Position numbers and translations under genes: made by a program
Assembly: GCA_024636155.1 (NCBI GenBank)
Contig: JAGXHM010000130.1
Location: 1-34,890 of the forward strand
Source: Deltaproteobacteria bacterium
Lineage (GTDB): Bacteria > Desulfobacterota > Desulfuromonadia > Desulfuromonadales > BM103
Length of the DNA stretch: 34,890 nt
Direction of reading: 5' to 3'
In this document: positions 16,338 to 25,477 of the stretch, in pieces
How the letters are laid out: the number at the start of each line of letters is the position of its first letter
How positions within the stretch are numbered: the stretch's first letter is position 1
The notes under the pieces: model-generated
Database searches by the model: none
Seen by the model: only the letters and a program-made list of their open reading frames with translations
Told to the model about the DNA's origin: nothing

Positions 16338-16778
16338 CTATGCTTTCTGCTTGCCTTTGCTTTTGCTGCGGGCTGCTCGAGCCTTCGCAAGGTTTTCGCC
16401 AAGGCCACGATCAATTGCCATCTGACGGCGTTTTTCCGAGTAACTTTTTGATGCAAGAGACTGTGAGCGGGGAACATCGAATTGTTTGCGATATTCCGAC
16501 GCTGTCATATCGTGTGAGGTCTTGAGGTGACGAGACAGGGTTTTCATCCCCTTGCCGCAAATCATGCAGAAGATCTTGTCTTTGCCGAAGGCTTTCTTGC
16601 GAGGTACTGCCGGTCCCTGTTCTTCGGGCGGCGCTTCAGAAACGACTTCACCTTTTTCCAGACGGCTGAGTGCGTTGTATACGTCCGTAAGTTCTAAAAC
16701 TAGTTCCTCTTTTGTCATGTTTGTTGTCGAGGCGTGTGCTGCAACTATTTCAGCAGCCATCTCTAATATTGTCGTCAT
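16338..16778 (-). CDS. MucR/Ros-family zinc-finger transcriptional regulator
   Basis: This 146-aa DNA-binding protein has a single prokaryotic zinc finger with ligands C71, C74, H84 and H89 (spacing Cx2Cx9Hx4H), followed by TASEYRKQFDVPRSQ. The N-terminal ~60 residues include a helical segment (MTKEELVLELTDVYNALSRL), of the kind used for oligomerisation in MucR/Ros proteins. The C-terminus is basic. Family members bind AT-rich promoters and often repress surface polysaccharide, motility or their own gene. The upstream divergent region is very AT-rich, so self-regulation is plausible. A GGAGG site precedes the ATG at 16778. The start lies 227 nt from the divergent dNTPase gene. Confidence 0.9.
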   Translation of the reverse strand: MTTILEMAAEIVAAHASTTNMTKEELVLELTDVYNALSRLEKGEVVSEAPPEEQGPAVPRKKAFGKDKIFCMICGKGMKTLSRHLKTSHDMTASEYRKQFDVPRSQSLASKSYSEKRRQMAIDRGLGENLAKARAARSKSKGKQKA

Positions 16779-17005
16779 TCTTTCCTCCGCTAATCCAGTG
16801 ATTTTTTTTATGAGAAGCGTTTTTGTAATTCAACTATAGTAATACAAGTTTCTTTTGTATAATCAAGCATAAAAGACAAATTTCTTGAAGTTGTTTTTGT
16901 CGCTTTATTTATATGAAGAGATGGAGGTTGTATAACCGTAACAGCCTTTCTCTTGTGCAATTACTTGAAATTGAATTTTGTTTTTTGTCCGTAGAGGAGT
17001 CTCAA

Positions 17006-18046
17006 ATGATTATAAGACAGGTTATTGAATCAACAGAAAGTAGCATGCTCTGTAAATTCGCCTGCCACAGCCGTGCCTCAAAAGGGAGACAAGTCGCTGA
17101 AGATGCTTGCCCGGTTCGTTCACTTTTTCAGGTTGATCGTGATCGGGTTCTGCACAGCAAAGCCTTTCGTCGGCTGAAATATAAAACCCAGGTTTTCCTG
17201 GCGCCAGAGGGAGATCACTATCGTACTCGGCTAACTCATACTCTTGAAGTCAGCCAGATCGCCAGAACCATGGCTCGAGCATTACGACTCAATGAGGATC
17301 TCACCGAAGCTATCGCTCTTGGTCATGACCTGGGCCACACTCCGTTCGGGCACGCTGGTGAACGTGCTCTTGCCGAATTGTTACCTGGCGGTTTCCATCA
17401 TGTAAACCAAAGTATTAGGGTTGTTGAGAAACTTGAAAAGGATGGTGTCGGCCTGAACCTTTCCTGGGAGGTACGTGATGGAATTTTGCGCCATTCAAAA
17501 GGACGAGGTGCCTTGATGGGGCGGAGTCGAAAGGAACTCCCTGCCACGCTTGAAGGCCAGCTTGTCCGCCTCTCTGATGTGATAGCTTATGTCAACCACG
17601 ACCTCGATGATGCCATACGGGGTGGAGTGATCAGTAACTCGGATGTGCCTTCTGAATTGCGCAAGGCACTTGGTGATAGTAACTCGCAACGTTTGAATAC
17701 CATGATTACCGATTTGATCGAGACAACTTTAGCCGGTGGGTATGATGTTGTTCAGTTGTCTGCCACAGTTGCTGAACATGTGTCCTCACTCCGTAATTGG
17801 CTCCACATCAATGTTTATCGTGCAGCAGTGGTTGAGGACGAATTTCGCAAGGCCAGTCGGGTTCTCCGGGAATTATTTGCCTATTTCGTTGAAAATCCTC
17901 AGGAAATGATGGCGTATGATGGTTACCGTGGAACTGGTGAGTCCGACGAGATTGTTATCACTGACTTCCTTGCCGGAATGACAGATCGCTACGCCATGAA
18001 CCTTTATCAGAAGCTATTCTTTCCTCAGCCTTGGAAGTCTCTTTAG
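17006..18046 (+). CDS. HD-domain deoxynucleoside triphosphate triphosphohydrolase (dGTPase-like, type 2)
   Basis: This 346-aa cytoplasmic enzyme should hydrolyse dNTPs to deoxynucleoside and triphosphate, controlling dNTP pools. The HD-superfamily metal site is intact: H78 (RLTHTLEVSQIART), H107–D108 (ALGHDLGHTPFGHAGE) and D191 (RLSDVIAYVNHD). VLHSKAFRRLKYKTQVF is the conserved N-terminal block of the dGTPase-like group. The ATG at 17006 follows AGAGGAG, five nt spaced. An in-frame start at 16913 would add an atypical 31-residue N-terminus and lacks a clear site. Substrate range (dGTP or mixed) cannot be read from the sequence. It is followed by a promoter-like sequence and the receiver gene. 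Confidence 0.92.
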   Translation: MIIRQVIESTESSMLCKFACHSRASKGRQVAEDACPVRSLFQVDRDRVLHSKAFRRLKYKTQVFLAPEGDHYRTRLTHTLEVSQIARTMARALRLNEDLTEAIALGHDLGHTPFGHAGERALAELLPGGFHHVNQSIRVVEKLEKDGVGLNLSWEVRDGILRHSKGRGALMGRSRKELPATLEGQLVRLSDVIAYVNHDLDDAIRGGVISNSDVPSELRKALGDSNSQRLNTMITDLIETTLAGGYDVVQLSATVAEHVSSLRNWLHINVYRAAVVEDEFRKASRVLRELFAYFVENPQEMMAYDGYRGTGESDEIVITDFLAGMTDRYAMNLYQKLFFPQPWKSL

Positions 18047-18084
18047 ACACCCGCTGACAAAAGTAACTGTGTACACCGGGATGC

Positions 18085-18114
18085 TTGACACTCGAGAAGT
18101 CGATATGGTAGTTT
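18085..18114 (+). promoter_or_regulatory. Putative sigma-70 promoter for the receiver–acidic repeat gene
   Basis: A consensus TTGACA (18085–18090) is followed after 18 nt by TAGTTT (18109–18114), about 60 nt before the ATG at 18173. The -10 match is weak. Confidence 0.35.
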
Positions 18115-18172
18115 TTTAGCGCCTTTACAGCCGTTTTTGCAGGTTTCGGATAGAAGAATTAAGGAGATTGTC

Positions 18173-19609
18173 ATGAGCAAGAGATTGCTGTTGGCTGACG
18201 ACAGTATAACGATTCAAAAGGTTATTCAGATTACCTTTGCGCATGAGGACTATGAGCTGACCATTACAGATAATGGTGATGCAGCCCTTGCTATGGCGCG
18301 GGAAATTAAACCTGATCTGGTTATGACAGATATCTATATGCCGGGTAAAAACGGCTACGAATTAACCGCAGCCATTAAACAGGACCCTGCTCTTCAGCAC
18401 GTGCCAGTATTGCTTCTGGCCGGTTCATTCGAACCCTTTGATGAAGAGAAAGCCAGAAGTTGTAAAGCAGACGCCTGGATTGAAAAACCTTTCGAGTCTC
18501 AAAATTTAATCGATAAGGTTGCCGAATTGCTTAGCACTACCCGGGAAGCTCCTGAAACTGAGGCTCTTGCTGTAGAGCGGGAACCGATTGCAGCTGCGAT
18601 GGTAACTCCTGCTGAGAAGACGATGCTGCCGGATTTTGATGCCCCTGCCAGCGCTGAACCTGAGATGGCTGCAGCTTCAGATGATCCTTTTGGAGATATC
18701 TCTTTTGAAGAAGAGGCTCCTGTCACCGAGCCTGAGACGGTGGCTGCTGCCGATGATTGGAGTGACTTTGCTGTTGCGCCAGCGCTTGAAGAGCCTGTCA
18801 CTGAAGCTGACTTTGCCACTTTTGATGGACCTGTTGAGGATATTGCAGAGGATTTCAGCTTTGACGAAGAGGAACTGCTGGTTTCTGAGGAACTCCCGCC
18901 TATAGAAGAATCCCCGGCTGCAGAAGCTGATCTCGATGTTTTTGATCTGGACGACGATGAGATTATGTCTCTTGACGATGATGATATCCTGGGCGCTGAA
19001 GACCTTGAACCCGTTATGCCGGAACAGACTCTTGCCGCCTGGTCTCGTACCGAGATAGAGGTCGAGGATGTGTTCGCCGAATCTCTTGAAGAGCCTGCTG
19101 CTCTTGCCAGTGACGCTGACTCAGTCGCTTCTGTTGATCCACTTGCCTTTGCAGACGAAACTAGCTCCTTTGACGATGATGAATTCATTGCAGCGGCAAC
19201 CCCGGTTTTCGTAGAACCTTTCGCAGAACCGGTTCCCGACGAGGAGCCTGCGCCTGCGGCTGAAGAGGAAGCTGCGTTTGCGGCTGAAGAGGAAGCTGCG
19301 TTTGCGGCTGAAGAGGAAGCTGCATTTGCGGCTGAAGAGGAAGCTGCGTTTGCGGCTGAAGAGGAAGCTGCGCCTGTTGTTGCACAGCTGGAACCTGCTG
19401 AAGTGGCCGCTGCTGTCGTGGGTGTAGAAGCGCAAGTGTCTGCCATGAGCGAAGCAGATGTTGAGAAGATCATTGAAAAGATCGTTACACAGGTCGTGGA
19501 AAAACTGGCCGGATCAATCCTCGAGCGTGTTGCATGGGATGTTGTTCCTGACCTGGCCGAGAATATGATTCGCGAAGAGATTCGTAAAATTAAGGATGCT
19601 GCAGCCTGA
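18173..19609 (+). CDS. Response regulator with long acidic repeat linker and helical C-terminus
   Basis: This 478-aa protein has an intact receiver domain (1–120: D9/D10, phospho-acceptor D53, S85, K105 in IEKPF). A very acidic, Ala/Glu/Asp/Pro-rich region follows (about 125–410) with no predicted fold. It includes five copies of AAEEEAAF. A short helical C-terminal domain (about 424–478, SEADVEKIIEKIVTQVVEKL … VVPDLAENMIREEIRKI) ends the protein. There is no DNA-binding or enzyme domain, so output is probably through protein contacts. The receiver–linker–helix plan recalls FrzS/AglZ-type polarity proteins, but homology is not claimed. The ATG follows AAGGAG (18161–18166). It is monogenic, ending in a terminator. 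Confidence 0.82.
   Translation: MSKRLLLADDSITIQKVIQITFAHEDYELTITDNGDAALAMAREIKPDLVMTDIYMPGKNGYELTAAIKQDPALQHVPVLLLAGSFEPFDEEKARSCKADAWIEKPFESQNLIDKVAELLSTTREAPETEALAVEREPIAAAMVTPAEKTMLPDFDAPASAEPEMAAASDDPFGDISFEEEAPVTEPETVAAADDWSDFAVAPALEEPVTEADFATFDGPVEDIAEDFSFDEEELLVSEELPPIEESPAAEADLDVFDLDDDEIMSLDDDDILGAEDLEPVMPEQTLAAWSRTEIEVEDVFAESLEEPAALASDADSVASVDPLAFADETSSFDDDEFIAAATPVFVEPFAEPVPDEEPAPAAEEEAAFAAEEEAAFAAEEEAAFAAEEEAAFAAEEEAAPVVAQLEPAEVAAAVVGVEAQVSAMSEADVEKIIEKIVTQVVEKLAGSILERVAWDVVPDLAENMIREEIRKIKDAAA
19256..19375 (+). repeat. Five tandem 24-bp coding repeats (AAEEEAAF)
   Basis: Five consecutive 24-bp units encode AAEEEAAF each, with the last ending in Pro instead of Phe. The copies are almost identical at DNA level (one G/A change in copy 3), pointing to recent expansion by slippage or recombination. 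The unit length keeps the frame, so copy number can vary between strains without breaking the protein. Confidence 0.95.
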
Positions 19610-19640
19610 AATTGGATTGCAACCAATAGATTGACGTGTG

Positions 19641-19674
19641 AAATGGGGATTGTATAGATCCCCATTTCCTTTTG
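19641..19674 (+). terminator. Terminator between the response regulator gene and valS
   Basis: AAATGGGGAT (19641–19650) pairs with ATCCCCATTT (19658–19667) around a 7-nt loop, followed by CCTTTT. Confidence 0.75.
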
Positions 19675-19724
19675 TCTGACTTCAGAAAACACAAAAAATC
19701 ACTATGTTGAAGGATTTAGCTCCG

Positions 19725-22382
19725 ATGGAAGAGAAGTTGAGTAAAGGCTACGAGCCGCATGATGTTGAGCGTAAGTGGTATGGTAAGTGGGAAAAAGACG
19801 GACAATTTTGTGCCGATGAAACGTCTGCAAAACCGTCCTACTCGATTGTAATCCCACCGCCTAACGTGACCGGTGTGTTGCATATGGGGCACGCTCTCAA
19901 CAACACCATACAAGATATCCTGGCTCGTTGGAAACGAATGTCTGGTTATGAAGTCCTTTGGATGCCAGGCACCGATCATGCCGGGATCGCTACCCAAAAT
20001 GTCGTTGAAAAACAACTCGCCTCAGAAGGGCTTGATCGCCATGCTATAGGCCGTGATGAGTTTATATCCCGGGTCTGGAAATGGCGCGAAGAGTCAGGTG
20101 GACAGATAATTGAACAACTGAAGCGTTTGGGCGCCTCCTGTGATTGGCAGCGTGAGCGTTTTACGATGGATGAAGGCCTTTCTACCTCTGTTCGGGAAGT
20201 CTTTGTTCGTCTTTATGATGACGGCCTGATCTATCGGGCCAATCGTCTGATCAACTGGTGCCCCCGCTGTCATACCGCTTTGTCTGATCTTGAAGTTGAA
20301 CATGAGGACAAGAAAGGACACCTCTGGCACCTGCGCTATCCGGTTGTCGGCACTGATCGTTATCTGGTTGTCGCCACCACTCGCCCGGAAACTATGCTTG
20401 GTGACACAGCGGTTGCCGTGCACCCGGAAGATGAGCGTTATCAGGATCTGATTGGCAAAAAAGTTCTTCTGCCGCTGGTTAATCGCGAAATCCCGATTGT
20501 TGCTGATGATTATGTCGATAAGGAATTTGGTACTGGTGCAGTGAAGATCACACCAGCCCACGATTTTAACGACTTTGAGCTCGGCAAGCGGCACGATCTG
20601 GAAAAGATCAATATTTTAGATGAATCGGGCGTTATTAATGAAAATGGCGCCCCTTACCAGGGGCAAGAGCGCTATGAGGCGCGTGCCAATGTAGTCGCGG
20701 ACCTCGAAAGCCAGGGTTTGCTCGAGAAGACTGATGACTATTCTAATTCTGTCGGCGAGTGCTATCGCTGCAAAACGGTGATTGAGCCCTACCTGTCACT
20801 GCAATGGTATGTCAAAGTCGGCCCGCTGGCTGAAGAGGCCATCAAGTCGGTTCAGAACGGTGAGACCCGTATTGTCCCCCAACAGTGGGAAAAAACCTAT
20901 TTTGAGTGGATGTTCAACCTTCAGGACTGGTGTATCAGCCGTCAGATCTGGTGGGGACACCGTATCCCGGTCTGGTATTGTGATGCTTGTGAAGAATTGA
21001 CCGTCAGTCGTGAAGATGCGGTTCAGTGTAGCCACTGCGGCAGCACTGAAATACGTCAGGAAACAGATGTTCTCGATACCTGGTTCTCTTCAGCGCTCTG
21101 GCCGTTTTCGACTATGGGCTGGCCAGAACAGACCAAAACATTGAGCAAGTTTTACCCGACTTCCTGTCTGGTGACCGGATTTGACATTCTGTTCTTCTGG
21201 GTGGCTCGTATGATGATGATGGGGCTCAAGTTCATGGATGCCGTGCCATTCAAGGATGTTTATATCCACGCGCTGGTACGTGATGCTCAGGGGCAAAAAA
21301 TGAGCAAGAGCAAAGGCAATGTCATTGATCCGCTACATGTGATCGATGAGTACGGTGCCGATGCCTTCCGTTTTACTCTGACATCGTTTGCCGCCATGGG
21401 CCGTGACGTCAAACTCTCCACTGACCGGATTGGTGGTTATCGTAACTTTTGTAACAAACTCTGGAATGCAAGTCGTTTTACATTGATGAACCTGGAAGAA
21501 TTCGATCCGTCTGGAATCGACCTGGGTACTCTCGATCTCTCTGATGCCGATCGCTGGATTCTGACGCGACTTGAAGAAACTATTCGCCAAACCAATCAGG
21601 CTCTCGAAGATTATAAGTTTAATGAGGTCGCCAGCACACTTTACGCCTTTACCTGGAACAATTTCTGTGACTGGTATATTGAAATGGCTAAAGACGATCT
21701 TTATGGTGAAGATCCTGTAGCCAAAGCGCGAGTGCAAAGTGTCCTCTTTACCGTGCTTGAGCAGTTGTTGCGTCTGCTGCACCCTCTCATGCCTTTCATT
21801 ACCGAGGAGATCTGGCAAGCTCTGCCAGGCGAACGCCCATGCGTTTCGATCATGCAAGCCAATTATCCTGACGGTTCCGGACTCCCAACGGATACGGTTG
21901 GTGCCGAACGGATGGAACTGGTTATGGAGGTCATTCGAGCGATTCGTAATGTCCGTGGTGAAATGGATGTGTCGCCCGGCAAGCAGATCACTGCTTTCCT
22001 CGATTGCAAATCCGAAAAAGCCCAAAAAATTCTCGAAGAAGGGGCTGCAGCTATTCGAGTGCTGGGTAAGGTCGGAGAGCTGACCATTGGTCAGGGTCTT
22101 GAGCGCCCGGAACAGTCAGCCACCCAGGTTGCTGGAGATGTGGAAATCTCTCTGCCTCTGGCTGGTCTGGTTGATGTTGCTGAAGAAGAAAAGCGGCTGC
22201 ATAAAGAGATTGCCAAGGTACAAAAAGATGTTGATCTCTTTACCAAGAAACTTTCCAATGAAAAGTTTGTTGCCAATGCTCCGGAGCATGTTTTGGAGAA
22301 GGACCGTGGTAAGCTGAAGGATGCTGAGGAGAAGTTGGTGGTACTTCAAGAGAGTTTGGCGAAAATTCAAACACTGAAATGA
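19725..22382 (+). CDS. valS: Valyl-tRNA synthetase
   Basis: This class I synthetase charges tRNA-Val. The 885-aa product has the HIGH-type motif HMGH at 53–56 within PPPNVTGVLHMGHALN, and KMSKS at 525–529. The CP1 editing domain is recognisable (TTRPETMLGDTAVAVHPED), and removes mischarged threonine. Cys pairs (WCPRC, CYRC, CDAC…CSHC) suggest zinc binding. A C-terminal coiled-coil arm (about 815–885) closes the protein. The ATG at 19725 (MEEKLSKGYEP) is preferred because AAGGA precedes it by 10 nt and it matches the usual N-terminus. The in-frame ATG at 19704 has no ribosome site. It is transcribed alone, after a terminator. Confidence 0.97.
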   Translation: MEEKLSKGYEPHDVERKWYGKWEKDGQFCADETSAKPSYSIVIPPPNVTGVLHMGHALNNTIQDILARWKRMSGYEVLWMPGTDHAGIATQNVVEKQLASEGLDRHAIGRDEFISRVWKWREESGGQIIEQLKRLGASCDWQRERFTMDEGLSTSVREVFVRLYDDGLIYRANRLINWCPRCHTALSDLEVEHEDKKGHLWHLRYPVVGTDRYLVVATTRPETMLGDTAVAVHPEDERYQDLIGKKVLLPLVNREIPIVADDYVDKEFGTGAVKITPAHDFNDFELGKRHDLEKINILDESGVINENGAPYQGQERYEARANVVADLESQGLLEKTDDYSNSVGECYRCKTVIEPYLSLQWYVKVGPLAEEAIKSVQNGETRIVPQQWEKTYFEWMFNLQDWCISRQIWWGHRIPVWYCDACEELTVSREDAVQCSHCGSTEIRQETDVLDTWFSSALWPFSTMGWPEQTKTLSKFYPTSCLVTGFDILFFWVARMMMMGLKFMDAVPFKDVYIHALVRDAQGQKMSKSKGNVIDPLHVIDEYGADAFRFTLTSFAAMGRDVKLSTDRIGGYRNFCNKLWNASRFTLMNLEEFDPSGIDLGTLDLSDADRWILTRLEETIRQTNQALEDYKFNEVASTLYAFTWNNFCDWYIEMAKDDLYGEDPVAKARVQSVLFTVLEQLLRLLHPLMPFITEEIWQALPGERPCVSIMQANYPDGSGLPTDTVGAERMELVMEVIRAIRNVRGEMDVSPGKQITAFLDCKSEKAQKILEEGAAAIRVLGKVGELTIGQGLERPEQSATQVAGDVEISLPLAGLVDVAEEEKRLHKEIAKVQKDVDLFTKKLSNEKFVANAPEHVLEKDRGKLKDAEEKLVVLQESLAKIQTLK

Positions 22383-22383
22383 A

Positions 22384-22454
22384 GTTGTGATTTGTAATTT
22401 TTAAGTGAAAAGGGACATCAGATTAGCAATTCTGACATTGCAAATCACTACAAC
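22384..22454. repeat. Nested imperfect inverted repeat just after valS
   Basis: GTTGTGATTTG (22384–22394) is mirrored by CAAATCACTACAAC (22441–22454), with an inner TCAGA/TCTGA stem. No T-run follows. It may be a degenerate intergenic palindrome, or it may end valS mRNA inefficiently. Confidence 0.4.
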
Positions 22455-22565
22455 CCGCTGCAACAAAGTACGTTTACTAATTGTGATCAATTCTCAGTCG
22501 TAGTCTTTGGTGTTTAATGGTGCTTTTGGGTGGACTAGTGTGCCAAGAGCGTACCAGGCATGCGC

Positions 22566-22670
22566 TTGATCCTGCGTACTATAAGTTCTGATATGGTCAT
22601 GTAAGAATGACTTGCAGCAATACTTAAAAGAAAGCCCCGACCTTGCGAACTGGTTGGGGCTTTCTTTTAT
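22566..22670 (+). ncRNA. Candidate small RNA with own promoter and terminator
   Basis: TTGATC (22566–22571) and TGATAT (22589–22594) are 17 nt apart and would start a transcript near 22600. It would end at the strong hairpin at 22626–22668, making an RNA of about 70 nt. A GTCAT/ATGAC mini-hairpin (22596–22600 with 22607–22611) overlaps the expected start. No family is recognised; only the terminator is strong evidence. Confidence 0.3.
22626..22668. terminator. Strong, nearly symmetric terminator hairpin without an adjacent gene
   Basis: AAAAGAAAGCCCCGACC (22626–22642) pairs with GGTTGGGGCTTTCTTTT (22652–22668), a 17-bp stem with one G-T pair and a 9-nt loop. A-run and T-run flanks make it usable in both directions. 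It is about 240 nt after valS and 275 nt before the MscS gene. Confidence 0.85.
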
Positions 22671-22944
22671 TGTAAACCGAGATTTGTGAGAAAAGATAGT
22701 GAGGTGTAGCGTATATGATACCAAAGACTATGGTGACGATGGGTTTATATGCCATGCTTGTTGCTTAGCTCTTAGCAGTTCGGGCAGCTGCAAATAAAAA
22801 AGTCATCAAGAGTACTCCTTGCAGGAGAAAAGCGCTATAATGCCAACCAGTTAATATTCTCGGCCTGTTTCATCCTATAGAGGCCATTACTGACATGTAC
22901 TTCTAAAAAAATCACTGCATAATTTTTAATTCTGGAGAGAGTTA

Positions 22945-25446
22945 ATGAACTTGAGGCTGTTCGTAGCAAATACTTCTACTTTTCATTTGTTGAGTTTGGT
23001 GCCAATTATGCTTCACTACGTATATCGACATCTTCTGAGAACAGTCGGATCGAGCGTCTGTTTGTTTCTACTGGTTTGTCTGCTCTTTCCTCAACCGGGA
23101 ATGACTCAGGAAGCACCCGTTGTTCAAGAAAAAACTTTCCCCGGTTTCAACGAAGTTATTCCCAAGGCAACTTCAGTTGCTGCCAGAATTGCTGAAGCAA
23201 AAGCGCAGATTCAACAATCTGAGCAGCTTGATGATGTCTATGCCAGGCTCGACGAAAAGATCGAGACCCTGAAAAAGTTGGAAGAGGAGTACAGCCCCTG
23301 GGATGAAGTCAGCACATGGCAATTCAACCGCCTACTTAACGCGCGCATTAACTATAACGACCTCATAGGACAAAAGAACAAGCCTCTGGAAACCATCAAC
23401 ACACATTTTAATAATCTCGAGAAATTACGCATAAGCTGGGATGAAGAGAAAACCTACTGGAAGGAGTGGCAGGCCTTCTTACGCAAAACCGATGTCAAGG
23501 TTCCCCGAGAAACGTTTACCCAAACCCTGAGTGACATCGACGAGTTGTTGCAGAAGATCACCAATGTGGGCGGTAAATTGCTCAAAGCACAGCAGAAGTA
23601 CTCCCCCGCCCAGGAGATTGTAACCAGTCGCCTCAGCCTGCTCGACAAGACGATAGACAGCCTCCGTTTGGATTCATTCCGCCGCAACACTTATTCACTC
23701 TTCGAGATCGAGTATTACCGTCAGTTCAACCAGGAGCTCTTTACCAGCTTTGTGCAAGGACTGACTTCAAACATTCATCTTCCCGAAAGGTTTTTCGAGC
23801 GTCATCTCGGGATTCTCGTCCTGCAGTTCATCAGTATCATCATCATCTTACTGTTGTTGGATTATCGTAAGAAGCAGAGCAAAGCGCTGACCGAGGAATG
23901 GCTCTTCCTGTATCGCCAGCCCTTTGCCGGAGCTGTCTTCATTGCCATAACACTCACGAGCCTCGTGAGAAATCCTTACACGAGTGCCCCGCTTGTTTGG
24001 ATGTTGTTGATAACTTGTATCATGACAATAGCCGCCATCCGTTTGCTTGATGCAATCTACCCGCAGCGACTGACCAGGCGAATTATCCGTGTCATCGCTT
24101 TATTCTTTATTGTTACCGAGGCGTTCCAGGTCTTCGGCCTGCCAACACCTTTGCTGCAAATTTATCAGATACTCCTCTGCGCTATTGCGATTCCGGCATG
24201 TTGGCTGCTGATACGCAAGAGCCGTCACGAGAATGAGAAACTGTGGTTCGGCGTTTATCTGGGCGGCGGTGTTGCCTTAGTCGGGCTGACCACAGCTACC
24301 CTTGGTTTTGCCACGCTGACCACCAACCTCATTGACGCGACCCTGAGCTCGTTTATTGTTCTCATCATGCTGAAAATGATCCTGCGTCTGTCTGATGGCG
24401 GAATCCAGGCGTTCATGTCTGCAACGTGGGTAAAAGACCGAAAGTTTATGCAGACTCTCGGGGTGGAAGTGGCGACCCAAAAACTTCAGACTCTGATGCG
24501 CATCATCGTACTGGTCAACACGGGCATCTATTTTCTGGTTATCTGGCGAATTTTCGACAATATGGCTGAAGCTCACGAAACCATTATGAGCTACAAGTAC
24601 AGTTTCGGTGAATTCACCTTTTCAGTTGAAATGGTGTTGATGATGGTCATCGTCCTCTATCTGACAACACTCATCTCCTGGGTAATTCAGGCCTTTGTTG
24701 ACTCGCAGATCATGGCACCGAGAAAAATGGATATTGGTGTCAAGGAATCCCTCAAGCGTTTGGCCCACTATGGATTATTCACCCTCGGCTTCCTGATCGC
24801 GGTGAGCATGGCTGGCCTCGATCTGCAGAAATTCACAATCGTTGCTGGGGCATTGGGTGTCGGCATTGGCTTCGGCATGCAGAATATTGTCAACAACTTT
24901 GTCAGCGGCCTGATCCTACTCTTCGAACGCCCTGTAAAAATCGGCGATACCGTCACCATCGGTGAAGATTGGGGTATTATTTCCAGAATAGGTTTACGCT
25001 CAACTATTGTCGAAACCTTCGATCGTTCCGAGATCATCGTGCCCAATGCCGACCTTATCTCGCAGAAAGTGACCAACTGGACATTCAGCAGCAAGGTCGT
25101 CCGAGTCACCCTGACAGTGGGTGTTGCTTACGGCAGTTCACTCGAACAAGTCTTGCAAGTCCTCAACGAAGCGCCAAAGGAACACCCTGATGTGCTCTCG
25201 CACCCGGAACCAAACACGATCTTTGAAGGTTTCGGCAATAGTTCTATCGATTTCACACTGCGCTTCTGGGTTCACACCATAGATGACCGCTTGAAAGTTC
25301 GTAGCGACGTGGCCGTAATCGTCGATCGCAAGTTCCGTGAAGAGGGGATCACGATTCCTTTCCCGCAACAGGACTTGCATCTGCGCAGCATTGATAGTGA
25401 GGTTACAAATGTTCTTCGAGGCGGATCCGACGAAAAGGCAGACTAA
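22945..25446 (+). CDS. Large MscS-family mechanosensitive channel
   Basis: This 833-aa inner-membrane protein has a signal/anchor region near the N-terminus (about 30–52). A periplasmic coiled-coil-rich domain follows (about 60–275), then a set of membrane helices (about 290–620) and the MscS core. The Gly/Ala-rich pore helix VAGALGVGIGFGMQNIVNNF starts near residue 633, followed by the β-domain FERPVKIGDTVTIGEDWG and a C-terminal α/β domain ending near PFPQQDLHLRS. It is a large member of the type of MscK/YbdG-like channels, which release solutes on hypo-osmotic shock. A GGAGAG site precedes the ATG. corA follows after 31 nt, so both are likely on one transcript. Confidence 0.92.
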   Translation: MNLRLFVANTSTFHLLSLVPIMLHYVYRHLLRTVGSSVCLFLLVCLLFPQPGMTQEAPVVQEKTFPGFNEVIPKATSVAARIAEAKAQIQQSEQLDDVYARLDEKIETLKKLEEEYSPWDEVSTWQFNRLLNARINYNDLIGQKNKPLETINTHFNNLEKLRISWDEEKTYWKEWQAFLRKTDVKVPRETFTQTLSDIDELLQKITNVGGKLLKAQQKYSPAQEIVTSRLSLLDKTIDSLRLDSFRRNTYSLFEIEYYRQFNQELFTSFVQGLTSNIHLPERFFERHLGILVLQFISIIIILLLLDYRKKQSKALTEEWLFLYRQPFAGAVFIAITLTSLVRNPYTSAPLVWMLLITCIMTIAAIRLLDAIYPQRLTRRIIRVIALFFIVTEAFQVFGLPTPLLQIYQILLCAIAIPACWLLIRKSRHENEKLWFGVYLGGGVALVGLTTATLGFATLTTNLIDATLSSFIVLIMLKMILRLSDGGIQAFMSATWVKDRKFMQTLGVEVATQKLQTLMRIIVLVNTGIYFLVIWRIFDNMAEAHETIMSYKYSFGEFTFSVEMVLMMVIVLYLTTLISWVIQAFVDSQIMAPRKMDIGVKESLKRLAHYGLFTLGFLIAVSMAGLDLQKFTIVAGALGVGIGFGMQNIVNNFVSGLILLFERPVKIGDTVTIGEDWGIISRIGLRSTIVETFDRSEIIVPNADLISQKVTNWTFSSKVVRVTLTVGVAYGSSLEQVLQVLNEAPKEHPDVLSHPEPNTIFEGFGNSSIDFTLRFWVHTIDDRLKVRSDVAVIVDRKFREEGITIPFPQQDLHLRSIDSEVTNVLRGGSDEKAD

Positions 25447-25477
25447 ATTGACCTCTTTGCACTAAGGAGTTTTGGCC

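Larger units (their letters stand above)
22383..22944. other. 562-bp stretch without a recognisable protein gene
   Basis: This gap holds the inverted repeat at 22384–22454, a promoter-like pair and a strong terminator at 22626–22668 (both listed separately), then about 275 bp of AT-rich DNA up to the MscS gene. Only very short open frames occur, such as a 17-codon one at 22715. None has composition or context to support it. Confidence 0.6.

Noticed and set aside
16334-16525. A 63-codon plus-strand frame opposite the MucR-family gene
   Set aside because: The minus strand has a complete zinc-finger regulator with a strong ribosome site. The Cys-rich plus-strand peptide is a mirror artefact, although GGAGG happens to lie upstream.
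18499-19692. A 397-codon open frame on the minus strand, opposite the response regulator gene
   Set aside because: It is Ser/Ala-rich only because it mirrors the GAA/GCT-rich acidic repeats of the real gene. It has no ribosome site or domain.
22715-22768. A 17-codon open frame in the valS–MscS gap
   Set aside because: It is too short and without context. A GAGGTG eight nt upstream is not enough to call a gene.
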